The notes beneath the pieces are model-generated. The model did not search any database. It was not told where the DNA came from and saw nothing but the letters and a program-made list of their open reading frames with translations. A stretch of 64,000 nucleotides of DNA from Rhabdophis nuchalis (taxonomy: Eukaryota; Chordata; Lepidosauria; Squamata; Natricidae): NCBI GenBank assembly GCA_039707465.1, contig CM077648.1, positions 69,335,619 through 69,399,618 of the forward strand, given 5' to 3'. Of this stretch, positions 11,149 through 21,241 are shown piece by piece. Numbering within the stretch: the first letter of the stretch is position 1; each line of letters opens with the position of its first letter. The position numbers and the translations under genes are program-made.

Positions 11149-11831
11149 CTTTGGTCTTTGGTGGTAGATGACAGGGACGAACGTGTCGAGCAGGAATCCA
11201 CAGAATCTTTTCAGGTTGGGCGATGGCGGCGTAACCACTTCCACACGTGATGAGCTCTGCTGGTCCTCGCCAGGTCAGGTAGGCACCAATAATAGACAAG
11301 CGGTCGCTGATGTTCAGCAGAGGGGGAAGAAGAAAAGTGACGACAAGCAGCAGACATTGCAGGTTGACCAGTCAGGTTAAGAAAGTTAAAAGTATAAAGA
11401 CACAAGTTAAGAGTGTCTTGCACAGCTGGGAGACCAGGGGCTGTTTTCTCCCGTGAACCAATGTAACGGTCAAGAGCATGCTTTAAGGTTTGATTTGCTC
11501 TTTCAATCAAGGCTTGTCCTTGGCTATTATATGGAATACCAAATTTGTGAGTTATGCTCCATTTTTGACAAAAGGCAGCAAATGCGGTGCTTGTATAAGC
11601 AGACCCATTGTCTGTTTTAAGTTCGTTTGGGCGTCCCAGCGTTGCAAAAGTGCGAATGCAATGATTAATTACGTGTTTTGTGGCTTCGCCCCTTTGAGGG
11701 GTAGCCATGATGAAACCTGAATATGTGTCAATGGACACATGAATATACTTCCATGGAGCAAAGGAAGCATATTGGGTTACATCCATTTGCCAAATTTGAC
11801 AACATTCTGTCCCTTGGGGATTGACTCCCAT
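11072..11831 (-). pseudogene. pol: ERV integrase core and C-terminal domain
   Basis: Frame 11211-11831 carries the catalytic core: WQMDVTQYASF (first Asp), LKTDNGSAYTS (second Asp) and SQGQALIERANQTLK (catalytic Glu). The C-terminal DNA-binding domain, with WRGPAELITCGSGYAAI and WIPARHVRP, is in a second frame (11072-11299), so a frameshift lies at about 11290. WIPARHVRP is a recognisable class II (beta) retrovirus integrase ending. Confidence 0.85.
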
Positions 11832-11867
11832 AGGGATAGAATGCGCTTGTTTACTACAAGTAGGACA

Positions 11868-12791
11868 CTATTGTAATATAGCAGTTGCCTCTGCTGTTGT
11901 TATACCAAATTGTTTTATCAGCGCCTTTTTGTTTTGATGAAAGTAAGAGTGACTTTCCCAAGGAGTAAGAGAAGAAACAGAATAGACAGTTGATGAAGAT
12001 GTAGCATCTGAAGCAGCTTGAACTGCAACATCATTTCCTTGTTGAATAATACCTGGAAATGGTTGATGACTTCTTATATGAGAAACATGAAAGAGATTTG
12101 TTCTCTGAGAAATTAAGTGTTGAAGAGTGAGAAAAAGTGACAAAAGTGAAGATTCAATAGAAGGTGAAAGGTAGGCTTGATAGATAGAGGAGATAATCTG
12201 TGTAACATAGACGCTATCGAAAATGAGGTTAAAAGGTTGATCAGAAAATTGTTGAAAAGCCAAAATTGAAGCATAGAGTTCTGCACGTTGGGCAGAAGTC
12301 TGTGGTGGAGTAATTTTTGTGTGCCACTGGCCATCAGACTGCCAGGCACAAGCACCATATGTTTTACTTCCATCTGCAAAAACTGTAACAGCATCTGGAA
12401 TTGGAAATGAAGAAAAAGGAGTTTCCCACACGAAAGGTGTGGTTTTCAAAAGTTGTAATCTTGGATCAGGAGGATGATGACAAGAGACAGAACCAGGCCA
12501 GTCAGCAAGAGCATACTGTAATGCTACGCTGGAGGCCAAAAGAGTTTCCCAAGTAGCAAGAGAAGGAGGAACATAGATCGTAGTTGGTTCCTGTCCAGCA
12601 AGTGCTTTAGCACGATGGCGACCTTTAAGGAGTGCCATTGGAGCTGGCTTTGTAGTTAAAGTAGAACGAGGAGTGTGTGAAAGATGTATCCATTCAAGAA
12701 TTAACAGTGAAGGTGTAACTTGTACAATTGCAGCTGTAGGTAATAGTAACGTGTTGATTATCAAAAGTGCAAGAGGGAAACCATCCAGCAA
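11868..12791 (-). pseudogene. pol: ERV reverse transcriptase connection and RNase H
   Basis: A 307-residue frame. The RNase H active-site signatures are visible: VFADGSKTYGACAW (first Asp), QRAELYASILAFQQF (Glu) and LIFDSVYVTQII (second Asp). The late NDVAVQAASDA segment resembles the RNase H end joined to integrase. SYFHQNKKALIKQFGIT then begins the integrase zinc-binding domain, whose Cys pair falls at the frame end near 11868. It overlaps the RT frame at 12694-12791, so the two are out of frame. Confidence 0.85.
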
Positions 12792-13467
12792 ACGTTTTTA
12801 AAGCCTGATTTACCAATTGCATTGTTTCAAAATGTTCTTTTTGCAATGGGATTTTGTCTGCTGGTTGCTTACCTTTAGTTAAGGCGTTGAAGAGAGGTGA
12901 AAGTTGAACAGTAGTAAGACCTAAATAAGGACGTATCCAATTGATAGAACTTAAGTATTTCTGCAATTGAAGCAAAGCTGGTTGTGGAGGTAACTGTACC
13001 TGTGGAGATGCAGGAACAGCATGAGATGAAAGTAGTTTGTGACCTAAATATTGAAAAGGAGGAAAAGTTTGAACTTTGTCAGAAGCTATGTAAAGACCAC
13101 CCTGTTGTAAAATTTGTTGAAGATGAGGTAAAGTTTTCAGAACTGTACCCTTTGGGCCAGGTGCAGCCACTAGGATATCATCCATATAATGATAAATCAA
13201 AAAATTTGGATATTGAATTCGATAAGGATTTAAGACATGTGCTACAAAAAATTGACACATGGTAGGACTATTGAGCATTCCTTGGGGTAAAACTTTCCAT
13301 TGATAACGTGAAATGGGCATAGAATTATTAAGTTCAGGAACAGTGAAAGCAAATAAGCATCTGTCTTCTGGATGCAGAGGAATGGAGAAAAAACAATCTT
13401 TTAAATCAATAATCATCATGTCATAATCCACATTGTAGCGCCCCCATTGGCTGTAAAAATCTGCCAT
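12694..13467 (-). pseudogene. pol: ERV reverse transcriptase
   Basis: A 257-residue frame. Visible motifs: MIIDLKDCFFSIPLHPEDR (first catalytic Asp), YQWKVLPQGMLNSPTMCQ, and YHYMDDILVAA with YMDD at residues 94-97. This form is typical of class II (beta/alpha) retroviruses. The first 60-70 residues of the fingers are missing or lie upstream in a broken frame. Reading is lost near 12700, where the connection domain continues in the next frame. Confidence 0.88.
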
Positions 13468-15333
13468 GGGGCGTGAGGTAAAGAGGCTTCTGGGAGCAAA
13501 ATCATAATGGCAACCAATTCCCCTTTATTTATTGTAAGCAGAGAATTAATCGTCATGGCAAAAGCAAGGTCTGAAAAGCTGTCAAAAACTCAAAATTAAA
13601 AGACAATTCAGATGAAAGGAAATTTTTCCAAAGGCAGATATCAGAAACAAACAAACAAATGACATAGGATGGGGTACATTAAATCTGACATCAAAAAAAG
13701 GATGTGAGAAAAAGTGAGCTTCATTGTTATGGAAGATAGGTAACTCCCATTAAACTTGACAAAAAATTTTCAAATGCAGGCAAAATAGGAGAAAATCATT
13801 CCTGCTGATAGATTAAAATAAACATAAAACTCAAAAAGTGTCCAAAAAAAATCAAAATTGTTAGCAAAACTGAAAAAGAAAATATCACACAGCTCATTAA
13901 AATGGTTATAATAGTTCAAATTTGCATGAAAAAAGAGTGAAATGGGATTATTTGTATGTAAATGTGGGTATGTTGAATTCAATTAATGTGAATGTACTTT
14001 GACTCCCCTTAAAGATGTGTGTGTGTGTGTTATGTCCGGCCTGTGTGATTTTCACCCCTCCCTCTTTCCTCCTCTTCCCTCTGTGTTAGTCTCCAGAGAG
14101 ACGCAGGCAGGAGGGGGGGGAAGTGGGCAAAAGAATGTGTGATTATCTGCTTGTTTTGGCTATGTGTTAATGAAAGGAAGAGAGAGGAGCTCCAGTGAGC
14201 ATTCCCTCCCACCTTTGCATTAAGGGGGGCAGCAGTTTTTCTGCTCATTTTAAAAGGTTTTTCTTGCAACATGAGCAAGCAGTATTTGGGCGGATACTTC
14301 CGAGGGGTCCTCCTTCACCCCCACCTGGAGGAGGGCTCTATTTTTTAACATGGCCACTCCTCCCAAAAGTAAAACAAATTCCGGTGTGAGAAGAAACAGG
14401 AAGTGATTTCTTTGCAACGCAACAAGCAAAAATCTTTTTTGGCGTCCATTTTTCAGACTCAGGGTTTGGTCTGACCATTCCCTTACAGTTAAAAGTTTCA
14501 CATTTATTCCAACAGACACACACCTTTCAATGCAACACTCATTCACATCAAAGGCCTTTCCTCACATACACACAAGGCAACAAACCCATTTTTCCCCATA
14601 AGAAAAAATTTCTCTATTTACCTAGCACAGTACAATCTTGTTCAAGCCTCTTTTGCATTCAGGTCTGGATGGATTCAGGATCTGCTGGTGTCCGGCCAAG
14701 CCCATGTCACTGGTGCAAAAGTGACCAGGAGCGCTCTTTGACATCGTCTGTGGCCCACACCAGTGTCTCTAGTCCACCATATTGAATGCCTGTGAACCTA
14801 AAAGGAGTTCAACTGTGTGGGAAGCCAAATATGGCTACCCTTAAAAAATCTCATTGAGTGAAAATTCATTGAAACCCAAGTCACAATATGCCAAACAATA
14901 GACTTAAACGGAGGCTTGAATATAAAAAAGAACACACTTTACGCTTTGATCAAAGTTAAAGTTCTGAGAGAGGATTTCCATTCCCATGTGCAAAAGACAT
15001 GGAAGGAAAAATCTACAAAATTCAAAAGTGCATTATCCTTACTTATATACAAACAATCTTTAATGTTCAAAATTCCTATTACTCTATAACCTTATATCTA
15101 GCAACATTGTAAACTAAGTAACATATCCCAACTTTTATGTACATTTAAACAGAGACACTAACTAGAGAGAAAAAATTAAAACATTCTTACAATGTAGTTT
15201 TCCTATGCAAGAAATCCTTTTGCATTCCTGAAAGCCAATTACGTGTTGTCTTTTGAAGTTCCAATTAAAACATTCCATGCAATGATTTATCAAGGCCAAT
15301 AGATAACGCTTGCGAAAAGGATTCTAGTGTGCA
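13468..15333 (-). pseudogene. gag: ERV gag/protease region, decayed
   Basis: No long frame is present on the minus strand in this 1.9-kb stretch. At about 14290-14400 the translation TGICFTFGRSGHVKK followed by a stop looks like a nucleocapsid zinc knuckle that lost its second Cys (C-F-T-F instead of C-x-x-C). A further Cys-rich segment follows. A recognisable protease was not found. A short GT run is at 14018-14030. The region is consistent with decayed gag-pro but this is largely inferred from position. Confidence 0.5.
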
Positions 15334-15801
15334 TCAAAAAAATAAAAAAAAACTAACACAGACTGTTCCTGATAGCTGGAAGAGCTGAAAATTCCTCTCC
15401 CCCTGCTTTTTGTATTTTGGTATAGGAAGGAGAGACGATGTTGATAGTAAGTCTTGTAAGTGGGGGTAGCCGGTGTTACCGTGGCAACCACCCCTGCTTT
15501 GAGGAAGTTTTGACGGCTCATTCAGATAGTTTAAAATTCTATGCCAGATTGTTACTTTTGCTGATCCATCTACAGAATAGATCGGACATTTAAGCCAAAC
15601 ATATTTTAGGAGTCCAATTAGTTGAGCCTTTGTAATTTGCGACAAGGGAGTGCCCTTATCAGAAAATATTTTGGAAGCCTTCAGAGGGTCTCCTAAATCA
15701 CAGATGTGTCGAAACTGCTTTTTAGAACAACCACTCCACATACTTACGAAGGGAACTGTAAAACAGTTGACTCGAGGAGCCCAGAGGCGGAGGGTAAGCA
15801 T
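15334..15801 (-). pseudogene. gag: ERV gag N-terminus (matrix-like)
   Basis: A 155-residue frame starting about 90 bases inside the 5' LTR. The likely start is the second Met (MWSGCSKKQF, near 15741) because the residues before it are atypical. It reads QITKAQLIGLLKYVWLKCP and VTIWHRILNYL, a helical matrix-like pattern. The frame drifts into low-complexity Phe/Ser residues at the end, near an A-rich run at 15338-15352, so capsid is not reached. Identity is inferred from position. Confidence 0.5.
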
Positions 15802-15870
15802 GAGGAGTTTCTGAGGCTGGACGTGACGATGCAGACCACAACTCCCACAATAAAATGATGAAAGGAATCA

Positions 15871-15888
15871 CGTCGATAGAGGTCACCA
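15871..15888 (-). other. Putative ERV primer binding site (tRNA-Trp-like, altered)
   Basis: Two bases inside the 5' LTR the minus strand reads TGGTGACC, then CTATC-like bases, then GACG followed by TGATT. The outer parts match the tRNA-Trp primer site known from avian alpharetroviruses (TGGTGACCCCGACGTGAT), but about four extra bases interrupt the centre. The TGG start is complementary to the tRNA CCA end. Confidence 0.55.
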
Positions 15889-15890
15889 AA

Positions 15891-16313
15891 TGAAGTGATA
15901 ACTTTCATGCCGTTATCAGACGGGCCAGACCCACGGATAGGGAGGGAAGACACGACACCAGATCTTCTCTGAAATGGGATGGAACTGCGCACAGACAAAA
16001 GCCTGCAAGCCCTTTTATTAACTTTATCAGAAGGCAGGGTTAAACATAGGTTGTCATAGGTAAACAATACATAAATCATGACCATAAAAGGAAATACACA
16101 CAGTAAAGTAGACTTCCGTGCTGTTTGTTGACAATTTGCACGTTGTACGTAGGTAGCATGTTGCAAGAAGGTGGGAACTTTTCTCCAAGGTGTTAGGTGT
16201 CAGGGCATGACTAGTGACTTTTCATGCTAGCCTCCATGTTTGTGTCCAACCGGCCAAAACCAGTCTGCACTAACAGAAATGCTTAGCACGTGATGCAGCG
16301 TCATAATGCAACA
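15891..16313 (-). repeat. 5' LTR of the ERV
   Basis: 423 bp and nearly identical to the 3' LTR at 9415-9838. The differences seen include gtagacttccg here against gtaggcattccg there, and several transitions. It is followed by target-site duplication GAAGGT at 16314-16319. Confidence 0.9.
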
Positions 16314-16319
16314 GAAGGT

Positions 16320-16693
16320 CAACCAGGGAGGGAATTTTGAGAGCACAGAGAGGGGGTCCTTTAATTTACCAACAAAAGGTGGTCGTCATCTTGAAGCAGG
16401 TCCCCAAAAAAATTAGAGAGATGAGAAGGAAATTTTCCTTCTTATCCAAAAAATTGTTTGACCACGGGATTTGGTTCAAGCGGGCGATGCCCGAAGGGAT
16501 GCTGGTGTTCTGGGAAGGAGGAAGAGTGAAGATTAAAACAGTTGTTGAGGCGGAAGCCTTTCTTAAAAAACATTCCTCTGTCCTGGGGGAAGATCCAGGG
16601 GGGGGGGCGGAGGGGGCCACGGCCCTGCCCACTGGGGGCCAGGCGGGAGAAAAAGAAGATACAATTGCCAAAAGACTTAGATCCAAAAAATGA
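16320..16693 (+). pseudogene. ORF1 protein of HAL1-like element 1, C-terminal part
   Basis: This continues the C-terminal domain across the ERV. GGPLIYQQK, LKQVPKKIREMRRKFSFLSKKL, GIWFKRAMPEGMLVFWEGGRVKIKT and the basic end IAKRLRSKK are visible. The sequence after the target-site duplication (caaccagggaggg...) matches the uninterrupted copy at 28.9 kb. A small frame break is present where 'REGIL'-type codons should lie (about 16335). The stop is TGA at 16691-16693. Confidence 0.8.
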
Positions 16694-16971
16694 TTTTGCT
16701 TGTTTTTCTTTTTTTTACTAATTTTTTTTCTTTTATTATTCTTTTGTACCAGGATGTTTGTACATGTCTGCCATCTGAGAATTGGAAATGTACTATGTAT
16801 TCACTTGCCTTTATCTTGTAGTATTTTTTCAGATAAATTTCTTTACTATTGTTTTATTATGTAGCCTGGGATGGGCCAAAGACTCTGACGCAAAGGTTTT
16901 CAAAATGTTTCTGTAACCCTTACCTTACCCTCTAGAAAATTGTTAAAACTCAATAAAACTTTTTCAAAACA
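16694..16971 (+). other. 3' UTR and end of HAL1-like element 1
   Basis: A T-rich 278-bp tail. Its final part, 'aacccttaccttaccctctagaaaa' through 'caataaaactttttcaaaac', is shared with the ends of the elements at 28304 and 22437. It contains AATAAA. The right copy of the target-site duplication begins at 16972. Confidence 0.8.
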
Positions 16972-17439
16972 AAGATATACGATAACGCCTTTGTACAGGT
17001 GCTGATGTAAGACCTTATTTATCAGTTGCATGAAAACCGCTGGTGCACCTTGTAGGCCAAATGGCAGAACTTTAAATTGAAAACAACCTAACAGGCAATT
17101 AAAAGCTGTTTTCCATTCATCACCTTCTTTAATCCTAATCCTATAATAAGCTTCTCTGAGATCCAGTTTTGTAAAAATCTTATCTCTTGCTAGATGGGCG
17201 AGCATATCTTTCATGAGGGGGAGGGCGTAGACATTTTCAGCGCAGATCATGTTCAAGTTCCTGTAATCCACCACTAGGTGGAGTTGGCCATCTTTCTTCT
17301 CTCTGAACATAACAGTAGTCACGACTTGAGGTCTAGCAGGTTCAATAAAACCTCTTGCCAAATTTTTGTCAATGAACTTGTGCAATTCCACCATTTCCCC
17401 TGGTGTCATGGAATAAATGTGTGGTTTAGGTAGTTGCAC
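16972..17439 (-). pseudogene. Gypsy A reverse transcriptase, N-terminal part
   Basis: Fingers and first palm motif: MTPGEMVELHKFIDKNLARGFIEPA, FREKKDGQLHLVVDYRNLN, ALPLMKDMLAHLARDKIFTKLDLREAYYRIRI (catalytic Asp in KLDLREAY) and LPFGLQGAPAVFMQLIN. The sequence then runs into GVIVYL, encoded by the target-site duplication, and the L1-like insertion. The rest of RT lies at 7401-8048. Confidence 0.88.
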
Positions 17440-18246
17440 CCCTGGGAGGAAATCAATGGTGCAGTCTGTGGAGCGGTGGGGTGGAAGCTTGTCAGAAGAT
17501 TTTTTGCTAAAACGTCTTTCAAATCCAAATATTCTTTAGGGATCTTTTCTTCCCCTGGTATCTGTTCCAAAACGGTTGCCACTTGGTCAGTCGACACGCT
17601 TTCATTGGGGTCAGGGGGCCCCAGAGCCGGGTCCACACCTAGGGGTGGGGATGGGGGGTGTACTTAGGGGGATACGTATCCAACCCTCTTTCCAATCTAT
17701 AACAGGGTTCCATTTCCGCAACCACGTTAATCCCAAAATAATTGGGTTGTCTGCAATAGGAGCAACAATGAAGTGAATGGTTTCCCTATGGCGATTGCCA
17801 ATCACCAACTCAAGTGGTTCTGTAACAAATTGAGCTGGACCTCCCCCCGCGACCGATACATCCATTTGACAAAATGCGATCGGCACTTTTAAAGTCTTAA
17901 GGCGAATTCCTAGTTGTTGTACTAGATCTTGGCTTATAAGGCATCGTGAACATCCAGAATCCAAAAGGGCTAGTAATTCTGAGAAATGTCCACTAGAGGG
18001 CGTTTTTAGCTTAAGGGAAATAGTCATGGGGCCCGACCGGGAACTCACCCAATGCTTGTCCGATTCCTCGTCAGAGGCAGCCTCCTTCTCCCAGTCATTC
18101 GGATCCTGCCCTGGTTCGTAATAGTTGGTAGTAAGGTCCAGTGGCTCCATCCCCGACATCGCTGGCCTGGTACGTGGATCATTTTTTCTGGTGCCTTTAT
18201 TTATCTCAGAGGGTGGCTTGGGCGGGGCTTCGATCCCATTCTGCAA
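17406..18246 (-). pseudogene. Gypsy A protease region
   Basis: A retropepsin domain around LLALLDSGCSRCLISQDLV (catalytic Asp in LLDSG). It is followed by VPIAFCQMDVSVAGG, the flap-side segment and IILGLTWLRKWNPVIDW, the usual chromovirus protease end (ILGL-W). The reading frame 17611-18246 also contains the gag-protease linker. A second frame, 17406-17636 (IPKEYLDLKDVLAKN and TAPQ), leads into the RT. The two are separated by a frameshift at about 17620. Confidence 0.85.
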
Positions 18247-19439
18247 GCATTAGCCCAATGCCCCTCCTTCCCACATTTGAAACAAGCAGTTCCGCGTTGT
18301 TTGTTGGAGGGTCCTCCCCTCCCTTCTCTTTGGCTATCACGACGTGGTGTAGCAAATGGCGATGCTTTAACTTCTCTTTGCACTGAATGAATATTGACTT
18401 TTCTGATTAAATCAATCTCTACATCACCAGATAATTCATATCAACCCTCGAGGGTATGTGGATTCCGTCTGTTGATACAGCTCTGATATAGATCAGGTTG
18501 CAAGCCTTCAGTGAAACTGTCGATAAGAGCTTCCTCACTCCAACATCTCATGTAAACAGATAATTCACGAAAGCGTTGAGAATATTCTTGAACTGGCTGA
18601 TTTCCATTATGTAATGTCTTCATTTCTAGGTGGGCTTTATGTTATATGTGGGGGCCCTCGAAACGCCTTCTCAGGGCGAACATAAATCTGTCGAAATTTC
18701 TCATCAGAGGGGAGTTATCATTGTGCAAAGCTACAATCCAATCTGAAGCCCTGCCCTCCAGGGCCAGACAAACAACTCTAATTTTCGCTTCGTCATCTGG
18801 CAAATCAAGGGCAGCTTGCCTCACAAAGTTGCTGACATGCAGTAGGAAAAATCCTAATTCCTTAGCATCACCTCCAAATTTCACTCCCAATGGAGGGACA
18901 GTAGTCATTCTGCAGGCCGGGGGGCTTGCTTCCCTTCTAGGACTCGCCTCCCTCCTTCGGCGTGGGGTGGGGGAAACTGGCCTTGCTGTTGCTGGACACT
19001 GTGGATGCTCATCTTTCTGGTTAGGGTTCCCTCCAATTTGGGGTTTTTCCTCCTCCCTCCTTGGTAATAACCAATCCCGAGAGTCGAGAGCCCCTTTCCC
19101 TTTACTTTCTCTGCTGCGTTTCAGTTCATCAGCTTCTGCAATTAGTTTCTGTGCTCTCTGTCTTAGAAGAAATTCATCCTCTGGCACTTCCCAGAAGGGG
19201 GGAGGGGGCCCGTCTGCATCTAGTATTTACTCCCCATGGGGTTTCTTCAAACATTCCTTTTTGGACCATCGGTGACGAACAGATTTATCTTCAGTTTCAC
19301 CACCCAGGCTAATATCCGTTAAGAGTTCAATGACTGACCTGGGATCTTTGGTATCTGGTTTCTGGATGTCCAGACTAGGAGCGGAGGCTGTATCGGGTGC
19401 AGTTGCTCCCAGCAATTCATCTTTCCCAGCGTCCGACAT
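18201..19439 (-). pseudogene. Gypsy A gag
   Basis: Gag in four pieces with frameshifts or stops between them. The likely start is MSDAGKDELLGA at 19439. Piece 18642-19187 holds a coiled, charged N-terminus and the retrotransposon-gag domain (LGFFLLHVSNFVRQAAL, VCLALEGRASDWIVALH). Piece 18441-18623 has VQEYSQRFRELSVYM and EALIDSFTEGLQPDLY. The nucleocapsid zinc knuckle, CFKCGKEGHWANAC (complete CCHC), is in 18201-18383. Gag would package element RNA into particles. Confidence 0.85.
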
Positions 19440-19442
19440 TCT

Positions 19443-19811
19443 TTGATGTTTAGGGTTTTTTGTTTTTTGTTTTCTCACTCACTGCTGAAGTTTTTAGCTC
19501 AGAGATGAGTGTAATTTGATTCCTTGCTTTTTGTCAGACCTGCTTCCATCATAAATCAGGAAAGACCACGCTTAAGCTCATTTGAAAAGTTTAAGGTTAC
19601 TTTTACTGAATATGATAAGACTGCAGCGAAAGTCAAGCAAGGAATGAAACATTTAGGCGCGTAACATACGTAGCAAAGCATAACCCAGCCCTTAGCCCCT
19701 TGACCCCAGTATATTGTCCAATGCAGAGCCGGTCACGACATCAGGTGTACTTCCTGCTCTCTGAGCTAAAAACTTCAGCAGTGAGTGAGAAAATAAAAAA
19801 CATCTAAAGAA
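19443..19811 (+). repeat. Inverted duplication flanking the gypsy A 5' LTR
   Basis: Bases 19758-19811 (tctctgagctaaaaacttca...) are the reverse complement of 19443-19507, in the gypsy A leader. The match is near perfect over about 43 bases and continues after a 14-base gap. The truncated LTR and 24 leader bases lie in the loop. Confidence 0.8.
19532..19759 (-). repeat. Truncated 5' LTR of gypsy A
   Basis: It starts TGTCAGACCTGC and matches the 3' LTR up to 'ttcctgctc'. The final roughly 147 bp (to GGAGGCTGACA) are missing and replaced by the inverted leader copy. No target-site duplication can be assigned. Confidence 0.85.
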
Positions 19812-19992
19812 ACTTTGTTGGAATTACAACCGGCAACATTCTATCTGTAGCTTGTTAAAGAGTGTGAACTTTCACTTTTTTCTTGAGGAGGGGCGGCAAA
19901 ATGGTGATTTCTTTGTTCCGAATGGAGAACTTTTATTGACTTATGGAAACTTTCCTTCATTTAATTGAAAACCAAGGAAAAATATATTTCTA

Positions 19993-21054
19993 AGGTCTTC
20001 TCAAGAAGCCTTTAGCTGTACATATCCACCCCAAACCACCCCAACGATGCCGTCAAGGTGCTGTCCCGGTGTTTGGAGGCCGTACGGGTCTGGATGGGTA
20101 GTAACAAACTCAAACTCAACCCGTCCAAGACTGAGTGGCTGTGGTTTCCGGCACCCCGGTTCAGCCAGATAAGTCCAACACTGGCCATTGGGGGTGAACA
20201 ACTGGCCCCCGTGGAGAGGGTGCGCAACTTGGGCATCCTCCTGGATTCCCGGCTGTCCATGGAGGACCATGTGGCGGCCGTGGCCAGGAGGGCATTTTAT
20301 CAGGTACGCCTGATGCGCCAGTTGCGCCCCTTACTGGACCGGGGGACCCTTCGCACAGTCACTTAAGTGCTTGTGACATCTCGGCTGGATTACTGTAACG
20401 CTCTCTACATGGGGCTCCCCTTGAGGTGCACTCGAAAGCTACAGTTAGTTCAGAATGCGGCCGTGCGGGTGATTATGGGTGCCCCAAGGCAAGCCCATAT
20501 AACACCTCTCCTGCGCGAGCTGCACTGGCTGCCTGTGGCCTTTCGAGTGCACTTCAAGGTGTTGATGACCATCTTCAAATCGCTCCATGGCTCGGGGCCT
20601 AGCTATATAAGAGACCGCCTCCTGCCCCATATAACCCTTCGCCCAATCCGCTCCCACAGAGAGGGTCTTATCCGGGTGCCGTCGGCCGGGCAATGCCGGT
20701 TGGTGACGCCCAGGGGAAGGGCCTTCTCTGTGGCGGGTCTGGCCCTCTGGAATGACCTACCCCCGACCTACGTACTATCTCGGACCTCCGCCTCTTCCGC
20801 CAATGTCTTAAGACATATCTATTCCAACAAGCCGGCCTGGCATAGCCCCCCGTTTCTGACTTTTTATATATATAAATTGTAATTTGCAGGGTTTTAAATG
20901 GTTTTTTAGCACGGGTTTAATAATTTTAATATGTTTTTAATGATGTATATTGTTGTTTTTTGTTATGGTTTTAATAATGCCTATGCGCCGCCCTGGGTCC
21001 TAACAAGGAGAAGGGCGGGGTATAAATCCGAAATAAATAAATAAATAAATAAAA
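19993..21054 (+). mobile_element. L2-clade LINE copy 4, truncated with internal deletion
   Basis: It begins 'tcttctcaagaagcctt', equal to about 3836 in L2 copy 2, and jumps to 'agctgtacatatccacc' (about 4372 there). About 530 bp including the first RT motifs are therefore missing. It continues to the 3' UTR ('gagaagggcggggtataaat') and an (AAAT)n tail at 21030-21054. It interrupts the 5' UTR of HAL1-like element 2. Confidence 0.8.
20058..20860 (+). pseudogene. L2 ORF2 C-terminal region
   Basis: Frames 20058-20366 and 20367-20882 are in register except for a TAA at 20364-20366. They carry VRVWMGSNKLKLNPSKTEWLWF, LGILLDSRLSMEDHV, SRLDYCNALYMGLPL and ALWNDLPP. The YADD motif is missing, so there is no catalytic activity. 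Confidence 0.75.
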
Positions 21055-21241
21055 ATACTTCCCAATATGTGAACCTCCTTTTTTTTTTACTGTGGATTTA
21101 TAAGAAAATTATCTCTCTGGACTTTATAAAATTACAAAATTAGATCACTGACCATTGACTCAGTTTGTTCCTGACATCTTGAACTTCGCAGACTGCTTCC
21201 TCCTTGATGCCATCTTCAGTGCACGAACTTAAAAATTATAA

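Larger units (their letters stand above)
9415..16313 (-). mobile_element. Endogenous retrovirus, class II-like pol, with two LTRs
   Basis: A provirus of about 6.9 kb, minus strand, with LTRs at 9415-9838 (3') and 15891-16313 (5'). Both have TG...CA ends. A perfect 6-bp target-site duplication GAAGGT lies at 9409-9414 and 16314-16319; 6 bp is usual for alpha/betaretroviruses. By eye the LTRs differ at about seven positions plus one small indel over 424 bp, so insertion was fairly recent. Internal order (minus strand): PBS, gag remnant, RT, RNase H, integrase, env. Gag/pro is badly decayed and pol and env have frame breaks, so it is not replication-competent as it stands. Confidence 0.9.
8049..16971 (+). 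mobile_element. ORF1-only L1-like (HAL1-like) element 1, split by an ERV
   Basis: A non-autonomous L1-like retrotransposon inserted into gypsy A. It has an exact 18-bp target-site duplication (aagatatacgataacgcc) at 8031-8048 and 16972-16989. Order: GC-rich 5' UTR (8049-8936, starting 'gacttccgcttccg'), ORF1 (8937-9414 plus 16320-16693), a 278-bp 3' UTR and the end 'caataaaactttttcaaaac'. After removing the ERV it is about 2.0 kb. No ORF2, endonuclease or RT is present, although both ends are intact, so ORF2 was absent when it inserted. It resembles mammalian HAL1 in plan. Confidence 0.8.
2152..19759 (-). mobile_element. Ty3/gypsy chromovirus A, split by nested insertions
   Basis: A minus-strand LTR retrotransposon with gag, protease, RT, RNase H, integrase and a C-terminal chromodomain in that order (19.4 kb down to 5.7 kb). 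Its 3' LTR is at 2152-5584 and its truncated 5' LTR at 19532-19759. A purine tract (reverse complement of 5585-5599, GGAGGAGGGCCGGA) directly precedes the 3' LTR, as expected for plus-strand priming. The element is interrupted by L2 copy 2 (2241-5295, in the LTR) and by the L1-like element at 8049-16971, which itself holds an ERV. Removing these leaves roughly 5.6 kb. Several frameshifts make it inactive. Confidence 0.85.

Noticed and set aside
13770..15300. Short AT-rich frames in the ERV interior as accessory genes
   Set aside because: They are under 100 codons, of biased composition, and in the place where decayed gag-pro is expected.
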